Shown: positions 16,997-27,714, numbered from the stretch's first letter. The stretch: DNA of 48,696 nucleotides from Raineyella sp034933565 (GCF_034933565.1 NZ_JAYFNG010000005.1:1-48696), one strand, 5' to 3'. Made by a program: numbers and translations. The notes: a model not told the origin generated them from the sequence alone.

Positions 16997-17770
16997 TCAG
17001 GCCCGCGCCAGATGCCGGTCGAAGAAGGCGATGATGCGACGGCGCGCGTCCTCGGCGGACGGCTCGTGGTAGCCCCACAGCCCGGTCCGGTCGGCGAGGA
17101 ACGGGATCAGCTTCGAGCTCCCGTCACCGGCGCCCTCGTAATCGTGCATGAAGCCGTGGCCCGCGTCCGGGTACTCCTTGACGTCGTGCGCCACGCCGAC
17201 CGCCGTCAGCGTCTCCCCCAGCCGATCGGCGGCCCGCCGGACGATCGGGTCGCGTCCGCCGTAGCTCCCGACGATCGGACAGGCGTCCACCAGGAGGTCC
17301 TCGCCGTACGCGATCCCCCGCGTCGTCCCGTAGTTGACGCTGGCCACGGAGAATCCCCGGCCGGACGCCAGGGCCAGCGCCAGGCCACCGCCGAAACAGA
17401 ACCCGATGACTCCGATGGCACCGGTGCAGTCCGCCCGGCCGGCCAACCAGGCCCGGACGCGCTCCACGTCGTCGTACGCCCCGCCACGACGGTCGCGGAT
17501 GTGATGCACCGTCGAGACCATGCAACGCACCTTGCCGGTGGCCGCGAAGAAGTCCGGCGCGACCGCCAGGTAGCCGGCGTCCGCGAGCCATTCGGCCTGC
17601 TGGCGCAGGTCGTTGGTCATCCCGAGAGCGTCATGGATGACGATCACGCCCGGCCACGGGCCCGGGCCGTCGGGAGTGACGACGTAACCGGTGAGCTCAC
17701 CGACCAAAGGGGTGACATCAGGCACAGGACCAGTATGTGCTCCGCCGGCCCCAGGTGCCCCGTCGAACAT
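16997..17770 (-). CDS. Dienelactone hydrolase family protein
   Basis: A 257-residue alpha/beta hydrolase of the dienelactone hydrolase group. Catalytic Cys lies in IGFCFGGGLAL, Asp in GGRDPIV and His in YPDAGHGFMHDY. Dienelactone hydrolases open lactones such as 4-carboxymethylenebutenolide; many family members have other ester substrates. No chlorocatechol pathway genes lie beside it, so the substrate is open. The start is uncertain: ATG 17770 is used, but GTG at about residue 16 (before PDVTPLVGELTGY) would fit the family equally well. Confidence 0.88.
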   Translation of the reverse strand: MFDGAPGAGGAHTGPVPDVTPLVGELTGYVVTPDGPGPWPGVIVIHDALGMTNDLRQQAEWLADAGYLAVAPDFFAATGKVRCMVSTVHHIRDRRGGAYDDVERVRAWLAGRADCTGAIGVIGFCFGGGLALALASGRGFSVASVNYGTTRGIAYGEDLLVDACPIVGSYGGRDPIVRRAADRLGETLTAVGVAHDVKEYPDAGHGFMHDYEGAGDGSSKLIPFLADRTGLWGYHEPSAEDARRRIIAFFDRHLARA

Positions 17771-18171
17771 CGGCCCGATCGTCGGCTTCCCCCCATCCCG
17801 GCGCGCATCCCGGCGCGCGTCCCGGCGCGCCGCGGGTGTCCGCTCCTCTGCCCGTACGTCCTTCGGACCCGGATTCCCTTCGGGCCTGTACGTCCTTCAG
17901 ACCCGGATCCCCTCCGGTCTGTACGTCCTTCAGACCCGCGGGTTCCACAGCCGCCGCGCTCTCGGTCAGCCGCGGCCCGGGCCCTGCAGCCGCCGCCCGT
18001 TCACGGGCCGCGGCTCAAGGAAAGTGCGGCGGCTCGAGGAAAATGCGGCGGCTGAATGGGCACTCCGGGATGCGTACCGTCGCCACTCAGCAGGTCCGCC
18101 CTGATGCCCTGACAGCCGCGGACACGGGCAGGACAATGGCTTCATTGAGACGCTCCCCGGGGGTGATCACC
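17771..18171. other. Gene-free, repeat-filled spacer
   Basis: No gene is supported. It holds GGCGCGC-rich 12-bp repeats at about 17801-17832, a 33-34-bp tandem repeat at 17854-17945, and the ribosome-binding region of the small repeat-encoded ORF at 18172. A 10-bp palindrome GGTGATCACC lies at 18162-18171. Confidence 0.6.
17854..17945. repeat. 33-34-bp tandem repeat, nearly three copies
   Basis: Units start at 17854, 17888 and 17921, with core GTACGTCCTTCAGACCCG. Period is 34 then 33 bp. Intergenic. Confidence 0.85.
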
Positions 18172-18411
18172 ATGTCGACCGCTGCAGCACCGCATCCGCG
18201 GGCACCGCGCACCCAGGCGCAGCAAACACCACATCCACGCGCGCCACGCACCCAGGCCCAGCAAACACCACATCTGCATGCACCACGTGTCCAGGCCCAG
18301 CAAGCACCACATCTGCATGCACCACGTGTCCAAGCACCACAGGCACCGCGCGCCCAAGCACCGCGTATCCAGCCCCCGGAGGCACCACACGTGTGGTGCC
18401 GGGTCGGCTGA
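18172..18411 (+). CDS. Small repeat-encoded ORF upstream of the acyl-CoA synthetase (79 aa)
   Basis: An ATG with GGGGGTG six bases upstream opens a 79-residue frame made almost wholly of a 13-residue repeat (APRTQAQQTPHPR, later APRVQAQQAPHLH), then APRAQAPRIQ and a short WCRVG tail. It ends 26 bp before the synthetase ATG on the same strand. The sequence is Pro/Ala/Gln/His-rich and probably disordered. It may be a leader peptide, a small real protein, or a non-coding repeat that happens to be open. The 39-bp DNA period (13 codons) keeps all six frames open, which weakens the coding case. Confidence 0.35.
   Translation: MSTAAAPHPRAPRTQAQQTPHPRAPRTQAQQTPHLHAPRVQAQQAPHLHAPRVQAPQAPRAQAPRIQPPEAPHVWCRVG
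18209..18330. repeat. 39-bp tandem repeat, three copies plus decay
   Basis: Units at 18209-18247, 18248-18286 and 18287-18325 are near identical (core CCAGGCCCAGCAAACACCAC), then degrade into CAAGCACC-type repeats up to about 18372. Copies two and three share CATCTGCATGCACCACGTGT. Confidence 0.9.
18381..18400. promoter_or_regulatory. Perfect 20-bp palindrome before the synthetase operon
   Basis: GGCACCACAC is followed directly by its exact reverse complement GTGTGGTGCC, centred about 47 bp upstream of the synthetase ATG. The position suits an operator or a hairpin affecting operon expression. It also overlaps the end of the repeat ORF, and the neighbouring repeats contain related GCACCACGTG halves, so it could be a by-product of the repeats. 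Confidence 0.5.
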
Positions 18412-18437
18412 GGCGTGGGATCCTGACGGAGGACACG

Positions 18438-20380
<1,943 letters not shown>

Positions 20381-20384
<4 letters not shown>

Positions 20385-21490
20385 CCGAACGGACCGCCAA
20401 CACCAACACCAACACCAACACCAACGACGATGCCGGCACCAGCACCGACGAGCAGGCTCTGCCGGTCCGGCTGCTGACCGACATGCTGCGTGTGCGCCGG
20501 ATGGAGGAGAAGTGCGCCGAGCTCTACGGCGCGTCGAAGATCCGCGGCTTCCTGCACCTCTACATCGGCGAGGAGGCCTGCGCCGTCGGCACGCTGCACC
20601 GGTTGGGGCCCGATGACAACATCGTCGCCACCTACCGCGAGCACGCCCACGCCCTCATCCGCGGCGTGCCGATGAGCGCGATCATGGCGGAGATGTTCGG
20701 CAAGGTCACCGGTTGCTGTCGGGGGCGGGGCGGCTCGATGCACCTCTACGACGCGACGACGCGGTTCTTCGGCGGCACCGCCATCGTCGGCAGCGGACTG
20801 CCGATCGCCGCGGGCCTGGGGCTGGCCGACCGGATGCGGGGTGGCGACGCCGTCACGGCCTGCTTCTTCGGTGAGGGGGCGATGGCCGAGGGCGCCTTCC
20901 ACGAGGCGGCCAACCTCGCCGCGCTCTGGCAGCTGCCGGTGTTGTTCTGCTGCGAGAACAACCTCTACGCGATGGGCACGGCGTTGGCCCACGAGCACGC
21001 CCGGACCGATCTGGCGGGCCGGGCCGCGGTGTACGGGATGGCGACGGCTGTGGTCGACGGGATGGACGTGCTGGCCGTCCACGCCGCGGTCGGGGAGGCG
21101 GTCGCGTCGATCCGGGCCGGTGGCGGGCCGGTGTTCCTCGAGATGCAGACCTACCGGTTCCGGGCACACTCGATGTTCGACCCCGGGCTCTATCGCACCA
21201 AGGCCGAGGTGGCGGCGTGGCGGGAGCGCGACCCGATCCCCCGACTCGCGTCCGCGCTGCGCGAGGCCGGCCTGGCGAAGGCCGAACTCGCTGCCCTCGA
21301 GGTCGCGGCGCAGGCGGAGGTGTCCGAGGCCGTGAGATTCGCCGAGGCCTCATCGGTGGAACCGGTGGAGGCCCTGCTGCGCGACGTCACCACCCCGGTC
21401 GGTCCGCCCGTCGTCCCGACCGACCCCGCGGCCGGCCCGATGCCGGGTGGCGTTCTGCCGGGAGGCCCGATGCCGGGAGGCCGACGATGA
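20381..21490 (+). CDS. 2-oxoacid dehydrogenase E1 alpha subunit
   Basis: A 369-residue thiamine-diphosphate enzyme subunit of the pyruvate/acetoin/branched-chain type. The ThDP motif is GEGAMAEGAFHEAANLAALWQLPVLFCCENN, and the substrate region is GFLHLYIGEEACAVG and CRGRGGSMHLYD. The N-terminus has a (Thr-Asn) repeat (about residues 7-15) encoded by a 6-bp microsatellite. The C-terminal tail is proline/glycine-rich. It couples to the ligase before it and the E1 beta gene after it, both by ATGA overlap. The exact 2-oxoacid cannot be told; resemblance to acetoin/pyruvate-type E1 is greatest. Confidence 0.92.
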
Positions 21491-22461
21491 GGACCACCTA
21501 TCGCGAGGCCGTCCGGGAGGCGATCCGGGAGGCACTGCTCGCGGACCCGCGGGTGTTCCTGATGGGCGAGGATGTCGGGGCGTACGGCGGCTGCTATGCC
21601 GTGTCGGCAGGGCTGCTCGCCGAGTTCGGCCCCGAGCGGATCCGTGACACACCGTTGTCCGAGCTCGGGTTCGTCGGGGCCGGGATCGGCGCGGCACTGG
21701 GCGGGATGCGCCCGATCGTCGAGGTGATGTCGATCAACTTCAGCCTGTTGGCCCTCGACCAGATCGTGAACATGGCCGGCCTGCTGCGGCACATGTCCGG
21801 CGGTCAGTTCTCCGTGCCGCTGGTGATCCGGATGGCGACCGGCGCCGGCCGGCAACTGGCCGCCCAGCACTCGCACAGCCTGGAGAACTGGTTCGCCCAC
21901 GTGCCGGGGCTGCGGGTGCTGGCGCCCGCGACGCTCGCCGATGCCCGCGGCATGCTGGCCCCGGCACTGGCCGACCCCGATCCGGTGATCCTGTTCGAGC
22001 ACGTCGGCCTCTACAACCTGGAGGGCGATCTCCCCGACGGGGCGGCGCCGTGCGACATCACGACCGCAGCGGTGCGCCGGTCCGGGTCGGACGTCACCCT
22101 GGTGACGTACGGCGGCAGTCTGCCGAAGGTGCTGGCGGCGGCCGAGGAACTGGCCGGTCCGGGCGTCGAGGCGGAGGTCGTGGACCTGCGGGTGCTCCGG
22201 CCGCTGGACCTGGCGACGGTCGCGGCGTCGGTGGCGCGTACGCATCGGGTGGTGGTCGTCGACGAGGGCTGGAAGACCGGGAGCCTGGCCGGCGAGGTGG
22301 TGGCACAACTGGCCGAGGGGAGCCTCTACGACCTGGACGCGCCGCCGGTGCGGGTGTGCACGGCGGAGGTGCCGATCCCGTACGCCAAGCACCTGGAGGA
22401 CGCGGCCCTGCCGCAGGTCGACCGGATCGTGGCGGCCGTGAAGGAGCTGACCCGTGCTTGA
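21487..22461 (+). CDS. 2-oxoacid dehydrogenase E1 beta subunit
   Basis: The 324-residue partner of E1 alpha, completing the thiamine-dependent decarboxylase. Motifs are FLMGEDVGAYGGCYAVSAGL, ELGFVGAGIGAALGGMRPIVEVM and SLENWFAHVPGLRVLAPAT, then a C-terminal transketolase half with VVDLRVLRPLD. ATG 21487 overlaps the E1 alpha stop. The longer open frame upstream belongs to a shadow. It overlaps the E2 gene by 8 bases. Confidence 0.93.
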   Translation: MRTTYREAVREAIREALLADPRVFLMGEDVGAYGGCYAVSAGLLAEFGPERIRDTPLSELGFVGAGIGAALGGMRPIVEVMSINFSLLALDQIVNMAGLLRHMSGGQFSVPLVIRMATGAGRQLAAQHSHSLENWFAHVPGLRVLAPATLADARGMLAPALADPDPVILFEHVGLYNLEGDLPDGAAPCDITTAAVRRSGSDVTLVTYGGSLPKVLAAAEELAGPGVEAEVVDLRVLRPLDLATVAASVARTHRVVVVDEGWKTGSLAGEVVAQLAEGSLYDLDAPPVRVCTAEVPIPYAKHLEDAALPQVDRIVAAVKELTRA

Positions 22462-23710
22462 GTTCAATCTGCCGTCACTGGGCGCCGACATGGACGAGGG
22501 CACACTCGTCCAGTGGCTGGTCGCCCCCGGCGACACCGTCGCGAAGGGCCAGATCGTCGCGGTGGTCGAGACCACCAAGGCGGCCATCGACGTGGAGTGC
22601 TGGCTCGAGGGCACGGTCCACGAGTTGCTGATCTCCCCCGGCGAGAAGGTGCCGGTCGGCACCCTGATCGCGACGCTGCTGGCCCCGGGTGAGGCGCCCC
22701 CGGCGCCCGCCTCGGGTGAGGCGCCCGCAGCATCGGCACGTGGCGAGGCGGCCCCGGGGCCGGTCCGAGCACCGGTCCCCGGGGCGTCACCTGCTCCGAC
22801 CCCGGAGTCAGAGTCGGAGCCGGAGTCGGAGCCGGAGCCGGAGCCGGAGCCGGCTGCCGATGCTGCAGTGCCGGCTGGACGTCGGCGGGTGTCCCCCGCC
22901 GCGCGCCGGCGGGCCGCCGAGCTCGGCATCGATGTGGCCACCGTGCCCGCCAGTGGCCCGGACGACACCGTCATGCTGACCGACATCGAGCGGGTGGCGA
23001 CCGGCCAGCAGCCGGTCCCGACACCCGGCGCCACACCGGCCGACCGTCAGGCGGAACTCCGCCGGGCGATCGGGGCGGCGATGAGCCGGTCCAAGCGTGA
23101 GATCCCGCACTACTACCTCGCCGAGACCGTCGCGATGGGCCGGGCGACGGCCTGGCTGACCGCCGCCAACGCCGAGCGCCCGATCACCGAACGGCTGGTG
23201 ATGGCGGTGCTGCAGTTGAAGGCGGTGGCCGTGGCCCTGGCCGACTTCCCCGAGCTCAACGGACACGTCGTCGACGGCGAGTTCCGCCCGGCTGCCGACG
23301 CCCACCTCGGGGTGGCGATCTCCCTGCGCGGGGGTGGCCTGGTCGCCCCCGCCATCCATGACGTACGCCATCTGGCGCTGCCGGACCTGATGGCCGCGAT
23401 GCTGGATCTGGTGCAGCGCGCCCGGGCCGGCGCGCTGCGCAGCTCGGAGATGGCCGATGCGACGATCACCGTGACCAATCTGGGTGACCAGGGGGTGGAG
23501 ACGGTCTTCCCGGTGATCCATCCACCCCAGGTGGCGATCGTCGGGTTCGGCACGGTGGCGCCGCGCCCCTGGGTCGAGGCCGGCGCGCTGACGGTGATGC
23601 CGACCGTGATGGCGACGCTGGCCGCGGACCATCGGGTCTCCGACGGCCACCGCGGAGGGCTGTTCCTGGCCGCCCTGCGCGACCTGCTGCAGCGGCCCGA
23701 GGATCTGTAG
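22454..23710 (+). CDS. Dihydrolipoamide acyltransferase (E2)
   Basis: A 418-residue E2. The single lipoyl domain (1-78) has the lipoylation lysine 42 in VETTKAAID. A long Ala/Pro/Glu linker includes a Ser-Glu-Pro repeat (about 117-135) encoded by a simple GAGCCG-type DNA repeat. The peripheral-subunit-binding domain (about 142-178, SPAARRRAAELGID) follows, then the catalytic domain, which ends with the DHRVSDG active-site motif. GTG 22454 is inside the E1 beta end. No E3 (dihydrolipoamide dehydrogenase) gene is in the operon, so E3 must be shared. A free acyl carrier protein follows. Confidence 0.92.
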   Translation: MLEFNLPSLGADMDEGTLVQWLVAPGDTVAKGQIVAVVETTKAAIDVECWLEGTVHELLISPGEKVPVGTLIATLLAPGEAPPAPASGEAPAASARGEAAPGPVRAPVPGASPAPTPESESEPESEPEPEPEPAADAAVPAGRRRVSPAARRRAAELGIDVATVPASGPDDTVMLTDIERVATGQQPVPTPGATPADRQAELRRAIGAAMSRSKREIPHYYLAETVAMGRATAWLTAANAERPITERLVMAVLQLKAVAVALADFPELNGHVVDGEFRPAADAHLGVAISLRGGGLVAPAIHDVRHLALPDLMAAMLDLVQRARAGALRSSEMADATITVTNLGDQGVETVFPVIHPPQVAIVGFGTVAPRPWVEAGALTVMPTVMATLAADHRVSDGHRGGLFLAALRDLLQRPEDL

Positions 23711-23817
23711 CGCCGCCGTGCCTGCCAACACCGCGCCTGCAACACCGCGCCTGCAACACCGCCGAACGTACGAACCACCGCCGAACGTACGAGAAGACCG
23801 AGGACAGGAGGGCTGCC

Positions 23818-24069
23818 ATGGACGACAAGGAACTGCGCGGCATCGTGATCGAGGCCCTGCAGCAGGTCGCCCCGGAGGTCGGGGCCGACGATCTGCGCGG
23901 CGACGTGCCGCTGCGCAGGCAGGTGGACCTCGACTCGCTGGACTGGCTGGGGTTCCTGGTCGGGCTGCACGACCGACTCCATGTCGAGATCCCCGAGACC
24001 GACTACCCCCGGCTGGTCAGCCTGGACGACGTGGTGGCCTATCTGCGCGACAGGCTCCCGGCCGGCTGA
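23818..24069 (+). CDS. Acyl carrier protein
   Basis: An 83-residue four-helix carrier protein. Serine 40 in DLDSLDWLGF is the phosphopantetheine attachment site, and the third-helix region VEIPETDYPRLVSLDDVVAYL is typical. A GGAGG lies 7 bases upstream of the ATG. It is 107 bp after the E2 gene, in the same direction, with a short repeat-rich gap (AACACCGC and CCGAACGTACGA repeats). Context suggests it accepts an acyl group made by the neighbouring ligase or the 2-oxoacid dehydrogenase; this is inference. It differs from the housekeeping fatty-acid ACP, which has a DSLD/E-VEL helix. Confidence 0.88.
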   Translation: MDDKELRGIVIEALQQVAPEVGADDLRGDVPLRRQVDLDSLDWLGFLVGLHDRLHVEIPETDYPRLVSLDDVVAYLRDRLPAG

Positions 24070-24140
24070 TCCGGGTCGGCGCAGGTCGCAGCGGACCGTC
24101 GCCCGTTGACCGGCTGCCCCGGGCGGCGGACATCAGCGGA

Positions 24141-24167
24141 GCGGCGCTTCTCCGGAGCAGGCGCCGC
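24141..24167. terminator. Probable terminator hairpin after the ACP gene
   Basis: GCGGCGC (24141-24147) pairs with GCGCCGC (24161-24167) around a loop that itself contains the palindrome CTCCGGAG. It lies between convergent genes and has no T-run. Confidence 0.4.
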
Positions 24168-24200
24168 TGGCCGGCATCGTTCTCGCTCCTGCCGATGGCA

Positions 24201-24230
24201 GGCAGCAGGCAGCAGGCAGCAGGCAGCAGG
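24201..24230. repeat. 7-bp tandem repeat (GGCAGCA)x4
   Basis: Four perfect GGCAGCA units followed by GG, just before the stop of the PHP-domain gene. A simple-sequence array in the convergent gap. Confidence 0.9.
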
Positions 24231-24240
24231 ACGAGCGCGA

Positions 24241-25278
24241 TCACCCCGTACGCCGATGGGTCCAGGCCAGCAGATCCGCCACGTCCCAGGTGTTGACGAT
24301 GCGCTCGAGTGGCACCCCGGCGTCCTCGGCCCGGGCGCAGCCGTACGGCTGCCAGTCCAGTTGGCCGGGGGCATGGGCGTCGGTGTCGATCGCGAACAGG
24401 CAGCCGATCTCGACCGCCTCCCGGAGCAGCCGCCGCGGCGGGTCGAGGCGCTCGGGCCGGGAGTTGATCTCCACGGCCACACCGAAGTGGGCGCAGGCCT
24501 CGAACACCAGCCCCGCGTCGACAGCGGACTCCGGCCGGGTGCCGCGCTCCCCGGTGATGAGCCGCCCGGTGACATGGCCGAGGATGTCGACGTGCCGGTC
24601 GGCCAACGCGGTGATCATCCGGCGGGTCATCTCGTCGCGGGGCATCCGCAGCTTCGAGTGGACACTCGCCACCACGACATCCAGCCGGTCGAGCAGATCA
24701 GGATCCTGGTCCAGTGCGCCGTTCTCGAGGATGTCGACCTCGATGCCGGTCAGCACGCGGATCCCGGGGGCGGCCCGGTTGATCCCGGCCACGACGTCCA
24801 GTTGCTGCCGCAGCCGTTCGGCCGACAGCCCGTTCGCGACCCTGAGTCGTGGCGAGTGATCGGTCAGCGCCAGATACCGATGCCCCAGCGCGACGGCCGT
24901 CGCCACCATCTCGGGGATCGGCGCACCTCCGTCGGACCAGTCGGAATGCAGGTGCAGATCGCCCTGCAGCGCCGCCCGGACGGCCGCACCGCCGGCGACG
25001 ACCGGTCCGACGGCCTCGGCCTCGAGCCGGACGAGGTAGTCGGGCGTACGTCCGGCCAGCACGTCGGCCACCACCGCCGCCGTCCGTTGGCCGATGCCGG
25101 GCAGCTCGGTGAGGGTGCCTGCCGCGAGGCGGTGACGGAGCTCATCACCATCCACGCCGTCGACGGTGTCGGCGGCATGACGGAACGCGCGCACCCGGAA
25201 GGTGCCCGCGCCGGCGCGCTCCAGCAGGTAGGCGATGCGGCGCAGGGTGCCGACCGGATCAGGATCCTCGGGGCCCAC
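24241..25278 (-). CDS. PHP-domain phosphoesterase with helix-hairpin-helix N-terminus (PolX tail-like)
   Basis: A 345-residue protein. The N-terminal helix-hairpin-helix part (GTLTELPGIGQRTAAVVADVL) is followed by a PHP metallophosphoesterase domain with its metal-ligand motifs in order: DLHLHSDWSDG, LALTDHSPR, LTGIEVDI, VVASVHSKL, ILGHVTGRL, VEINSRP and FAIDTDAHAP. All ligand histidines and aspartates seem present. This is the organisation of the C-terminal half of bacterial family X DNA polymerases without the polymerase core. Likely a phosphoesterase acting on DNA ends or a small phosphate ester; the substrate is unknown. Confidence 0.87.
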   Translation of the reverse strand: MGPEDPDPVGTLRRIAYLLERAGAGTFRVRAFRHAADTVDGVDGDELRHRLAAGTLTELPGIGQRTAAVVADVLAGRTPDYLVRLEAEAVGPVVAGGAAVRAALQGDLHLHSDWSDGGAPIPEMVATAVALGHRYLALTDHSPRLRVANGLSAERLRQQLDVVAGINRAAPGIRVLTGIEVDILENGALDQDPDLLDRLDVVVASVHSKLRMPRDEMTRRMITALADRHVDILGHVTGRLITGERGTRPESAVDAGLVFEACAHFGVAVEINSRPERLDPPRRLLREAVEIGCLFAIDTDAHAPGQLDWQPYGCARAEDAGVPLERIVNTWDVADLLAWTHRRTG

Positions 25279-25411
25279 GACCCCAGTCTTCCACCGCTCG
25301 GGCGCGCCGTACGGGTCGACGGACGTGCGGGGTGAATGCGACCTCCACGTCAGCAGACGTCCGGATCAGCAGACCCACGGACCAGGGTCGGGTCCGACGT
25401 ACGGGTCAGGA

Positions 25412-26620
25412 TCAGGCCAGGGCCGACTTGGCCTGCCACTGCTGCCAGGAAACGTTCCAGGCGGTCCACCCGTTGCCGTCGTCGAGCGGGCGCTTCGTGC
25501 CGGACACCACGACGGGGTCACCGACCTGGACGATGCCGAAGAGCTTCTGCGCATCGCCGGTGCCCATGCCGACGCAGCCGTGGCTCAGGTTGGCCCGGCC
25601 GAAGTTGGCGGAGTTCCAGGGCGCGGCGTGGATGAACTCACCGCTGGTGGTGATCCGCATCGCGTACTTCACCATCAGGTCGTACCCGTCCGCAGAGTTG
25701 TTGGCGATACCGACGGTCTCGGAGGCCATCCGGGTCTGGGCGAGCTTCTCCATCACCACGCTGGTGCCGCTGCGGGTCTCCGCGCCGGGCTTGCCGCCGC
25801 TGACCGGGATGGTGGCCACGACCTGACCGTTGACGTACTGGGTGAGCTGCTTGGCGGCGAGATCCACCTTGGTGACGCGCGACTGCCCGATGGTGAAGTC
25901 GGCCGACACCGAGTTCTGGCCGTACCGGCCGTCGCCGGCGCTGACACCGTTGAGGTTCGCCTCGACCGACACCTTGGTGCCGGGCTCGAAGTAGGTCTCC
26001 GGGCGCCACTGCACCTCACGGTCGGAGACCCAGCCCCAGGACCCGGTCTGCGCGGGAACGGTGGTGACCTTGAGGTCCCTCTCGAACGACTTCTTGTCGG
26101 TGACCGGCAGGTCGAAGGTCACGACGATCGGCATCGCCACGCCGTACGTCGTGCCTGACTGGTTGGTGATCGTGACGAAGACCTGCTGCTTGAGGGACAG
26201 CGCGGTGGTGGTGAACGTCGAGGTCACCGATCCGTCGCCGGCCGGGGCCGAACCGGTCGAGACCACCGTGTACGTCGTGGCCGGATCGAGACGCTCGGAC
26301 GCCGTCCAGGTGCCGTCGGCCCCGATGGAGCCCTTGACCGTGGTGCTGATGGCCTTGCCGCTGCGGTCCGTACCGGCGCCGGTGACGGTGACGTCCTCCA
26401 GCGCGCCGGACGAGGCGGTCACGGTGAGCAGAGTGTCGACCGGGACGTCCTTGGCGTCCGCCGCAACGTTCGAGGTGACCGCGAAGGCCGGCTGGCTCGC
26501 CTTGGCGAAGGGGGCGGCGGCACCGGGCCGGTCGGAGGAACTGGCGGGCGCACAGGCGCTCATGGTCCCGGCGAGGGTGATCGCCACGAGCGCGGCGACG
26601 CCACGGGCCTTCCACGTCAT
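25412..26620 (-). CDS. L,D-transpeptidase lipoprotein (peptidoglycan cross-linking)
   Basis: A 402-residue secreted lipoprotein that should make 3-3 cross-links in the cell wall. The N-terminal signal has a lipobox ending MSAC, cysteine 23. Two immunoglobulin-like regions (about 45-140 and 145-245) precede the YkuD catalytic domain, as in the mycobacterial LdtMt2 type. The active site has H331 in FIHAAPW and the motif SHGCVGM with H347 and C349. The usual residue after the Cys-Val/Ile/Leu pair is Asn or Arg, here Gly. A tryptophan-rich tail follows (WTAWNVSWQQWQ). It stands alone between a PHP gene and the regulator gap. Confidence 0.92.
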   Translation of the reverse strand: MTWKARGVAALVAITLAGTMSACAPASSSDRPGAAAPFAKASQPAFAVTSNVAADAKDVPVDTLLTVTASSGALEDVTVTGAGTDRSGKAISTTVKGSIGADGTWTASERLDPATTYTVVSTGSAPAGDGSVTSTFTTTALSLKQQVFVTITNQSGTTYGVAMPIVVTFDLPVTDKKSFERDLKVTTVPAQTGSWGWVSDREVQWRPETYFEPGTKVSVEANLNGVSAGDGRYGQNSVSADFTIGQSRVTKVDLAAKQLTQYVNGQVVATIPVSGGKPGAETRSGTSVVMEKLAQTRMASETVGIANNSADGYDLMVKYAMRITTSGEFIHAAPWNSANFGRANLSHGCVGMGTGDAQKLFGIVQVGDPVVVSGTKRPLDDGNGWTAWNVSWQQWQAKSALA

Positions 26621-27043
26621 GTGAGCCTCCGAACATTACTACGACCAGTGATCCGCACCAAGAATACTGGGTGAACGTCACAGACTGGTTTCGACGCCAC
26701 AGCCGGCACACAGGAAGACCCCGATCCGGCATCTGTGGCCCCTCCGGCGGGCACCCCCGACTCGGCACTCGGCGCGCACTGTCTCCGTCGTAATCGGCCG
26801 TGGTGGCGCGGCTTGCCGCGTCGAGTGTGATGGCGCCGCCGTGGGACTGGAGGCGGATGTCGTCGAGGCGAGGGCCGGCCCACCCCACCCCGGCTCCGGA
26901 GCCCGACAACGGCATGCAGTCGACCACACAGCTACCGAGTGACCCTTGTCACAGGAAATATTCGATTGATTTTCGATTGAATGACACGTTGGTAGTCTTG
27001 CCGGTAGCGCTTTCCCACTGCTGCCATCTGAAAGACTCACGCC
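26621..27043. other. Regulatory gap between the L,D-transpeptidase and the MarR-like regulator
   Basis: A 423-bp divergent gap. The half near the regulator is lower in GC and holds an 11-bp-spaced direct repeat (26961-26980), probably its operator. A minus-strand frame overlapping 26680-26900 has coding-like codon use but no recognisable protein; I do not call it a gene. Confidence 0.5.
26961..26980. promoter_or_regulatory. Probable operator upstream of the MarR-like regulator (TTCGATTGA direct repeat)
   Basis: TTCGATTGA occurs at 26961-26969 and again at 26972-26980, exactly one helical turn (11 bp) apart. The whole is weakly palindromic. A pair of ATCGATG repeats with the same 11-bp spacing lies upstream of the oxygenase gene (27903-27920), which suggests both are bound by one regulator. 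Confidence 0.55.
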
Positions 27044-27652
27044 ATGGCCAGACCACCCAAGACCACATCCCCCGGTGCGACGGAAGCATCGACCGCGCCG
27101 TCAGCACCCCCCGTGGAGACCTCCTGGCACCTGGGCCGGACGCTGGCCGAGGCCAACCTGGCGAACTTCGAGTTCACCCTGATGGCGGCCTACGCCGCCT
27201 TCGAGCGTTACGTCACCCAGCTCACCCTGCTGATCGGCGAGCCCGAACTGACCTTCAACGAGGTCGTCATCCTCCACGTGGTCCGGATGTACGGCCGACC
27301 GAAGGACGCCACCACCATCGCCCGGCTCGTCAACCGCGACGACCTGGCCAATGTCCAGTACAGCCTGCGCAAGCTGGTGAGCGTCGGACTGGTGAAGAAG
27401 ACAAGGTCGGGCGTCACCGCACACTACGAGACGACCCCTGCGGGCAGTGAGTGGACGGAGCGGTACGCGACCCTGCGGGCGCGGCTCCTCGTGGACCAGA
27501 TGAGCCCCGACGAACTCGCCAAGGAGACCCTCAACGAGATCTCCCGACGCCTCACCCGGCTGACCATCCTGTACGAGTCCTCGGTGCGCACCGCCGGGAT
27601 CCTCAATCCGCACCACATCTTCGACGAGGAGACCGGACCGGACCCGAGCTGA
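27044..27652 (+). CDS. MarR-family-like winged-helix regulator
   Basis: A 202-residue DNA-binding protein. The Pro/Thr/Ser-rich N-terminal 25 residues look disordered. A winged helix (about 75-135) includes LTFNEVVILHVVRMYGRPKDATTIARLVNRDDLANVQYSLRKLVSVGLVKKTRSGVTAHYETTPAG, with the recognition helix likely at LANVQYSLRKLVSVGLV. Flanking helices (LANFEFTLMAAYAAFERYVTQLTLL; a C-terminal dimer helix) match the MarR fold. It is the first gene before the oxygenase operon on the same strand, separated by a strong terminator. Autoregulation and control of the operon are inferred from the paired operator-like repeats. Confidence 0.85.
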   Translation: MARPPKTTSPGATEASTAPSAPPVETSWHLGRTLAEANLANFEFTLMAAYAAFERYVTQLTLLIGEPELTFNEVVILHVVRMYGRPKDATTIARLVNRDDLANVQYSLRKLVSVGLVKKTRSGVTAHYETTPAGSEWTERYATLRARLLVDQMSPDELAKETLNEISRRLTRLTILYESSVRTAGILNPHHIFDEETGPDPS

Positions 27653-27714
27653 GACCTCCGGCCGAGGCCCCCGCCTGAGACCTGAGACCCCGGCCTGAGA
27701 CCCCGCCCCACTCG

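Noticed and set aside
18209..18372. CRISPR-like 39-bp periodic repeat
   Set aside because: The repeat is continuous without distinct spacers, so it is a tandem repeat.
26678..26927. Minus-strand coding-like frame upstream of the L,D-transpeptidase
   Set aside because: Codon third positions look coding in part, but it runs on into an alternative frame of the transpeptidase gene and matches nothing known. It could be decayed coding sequence.
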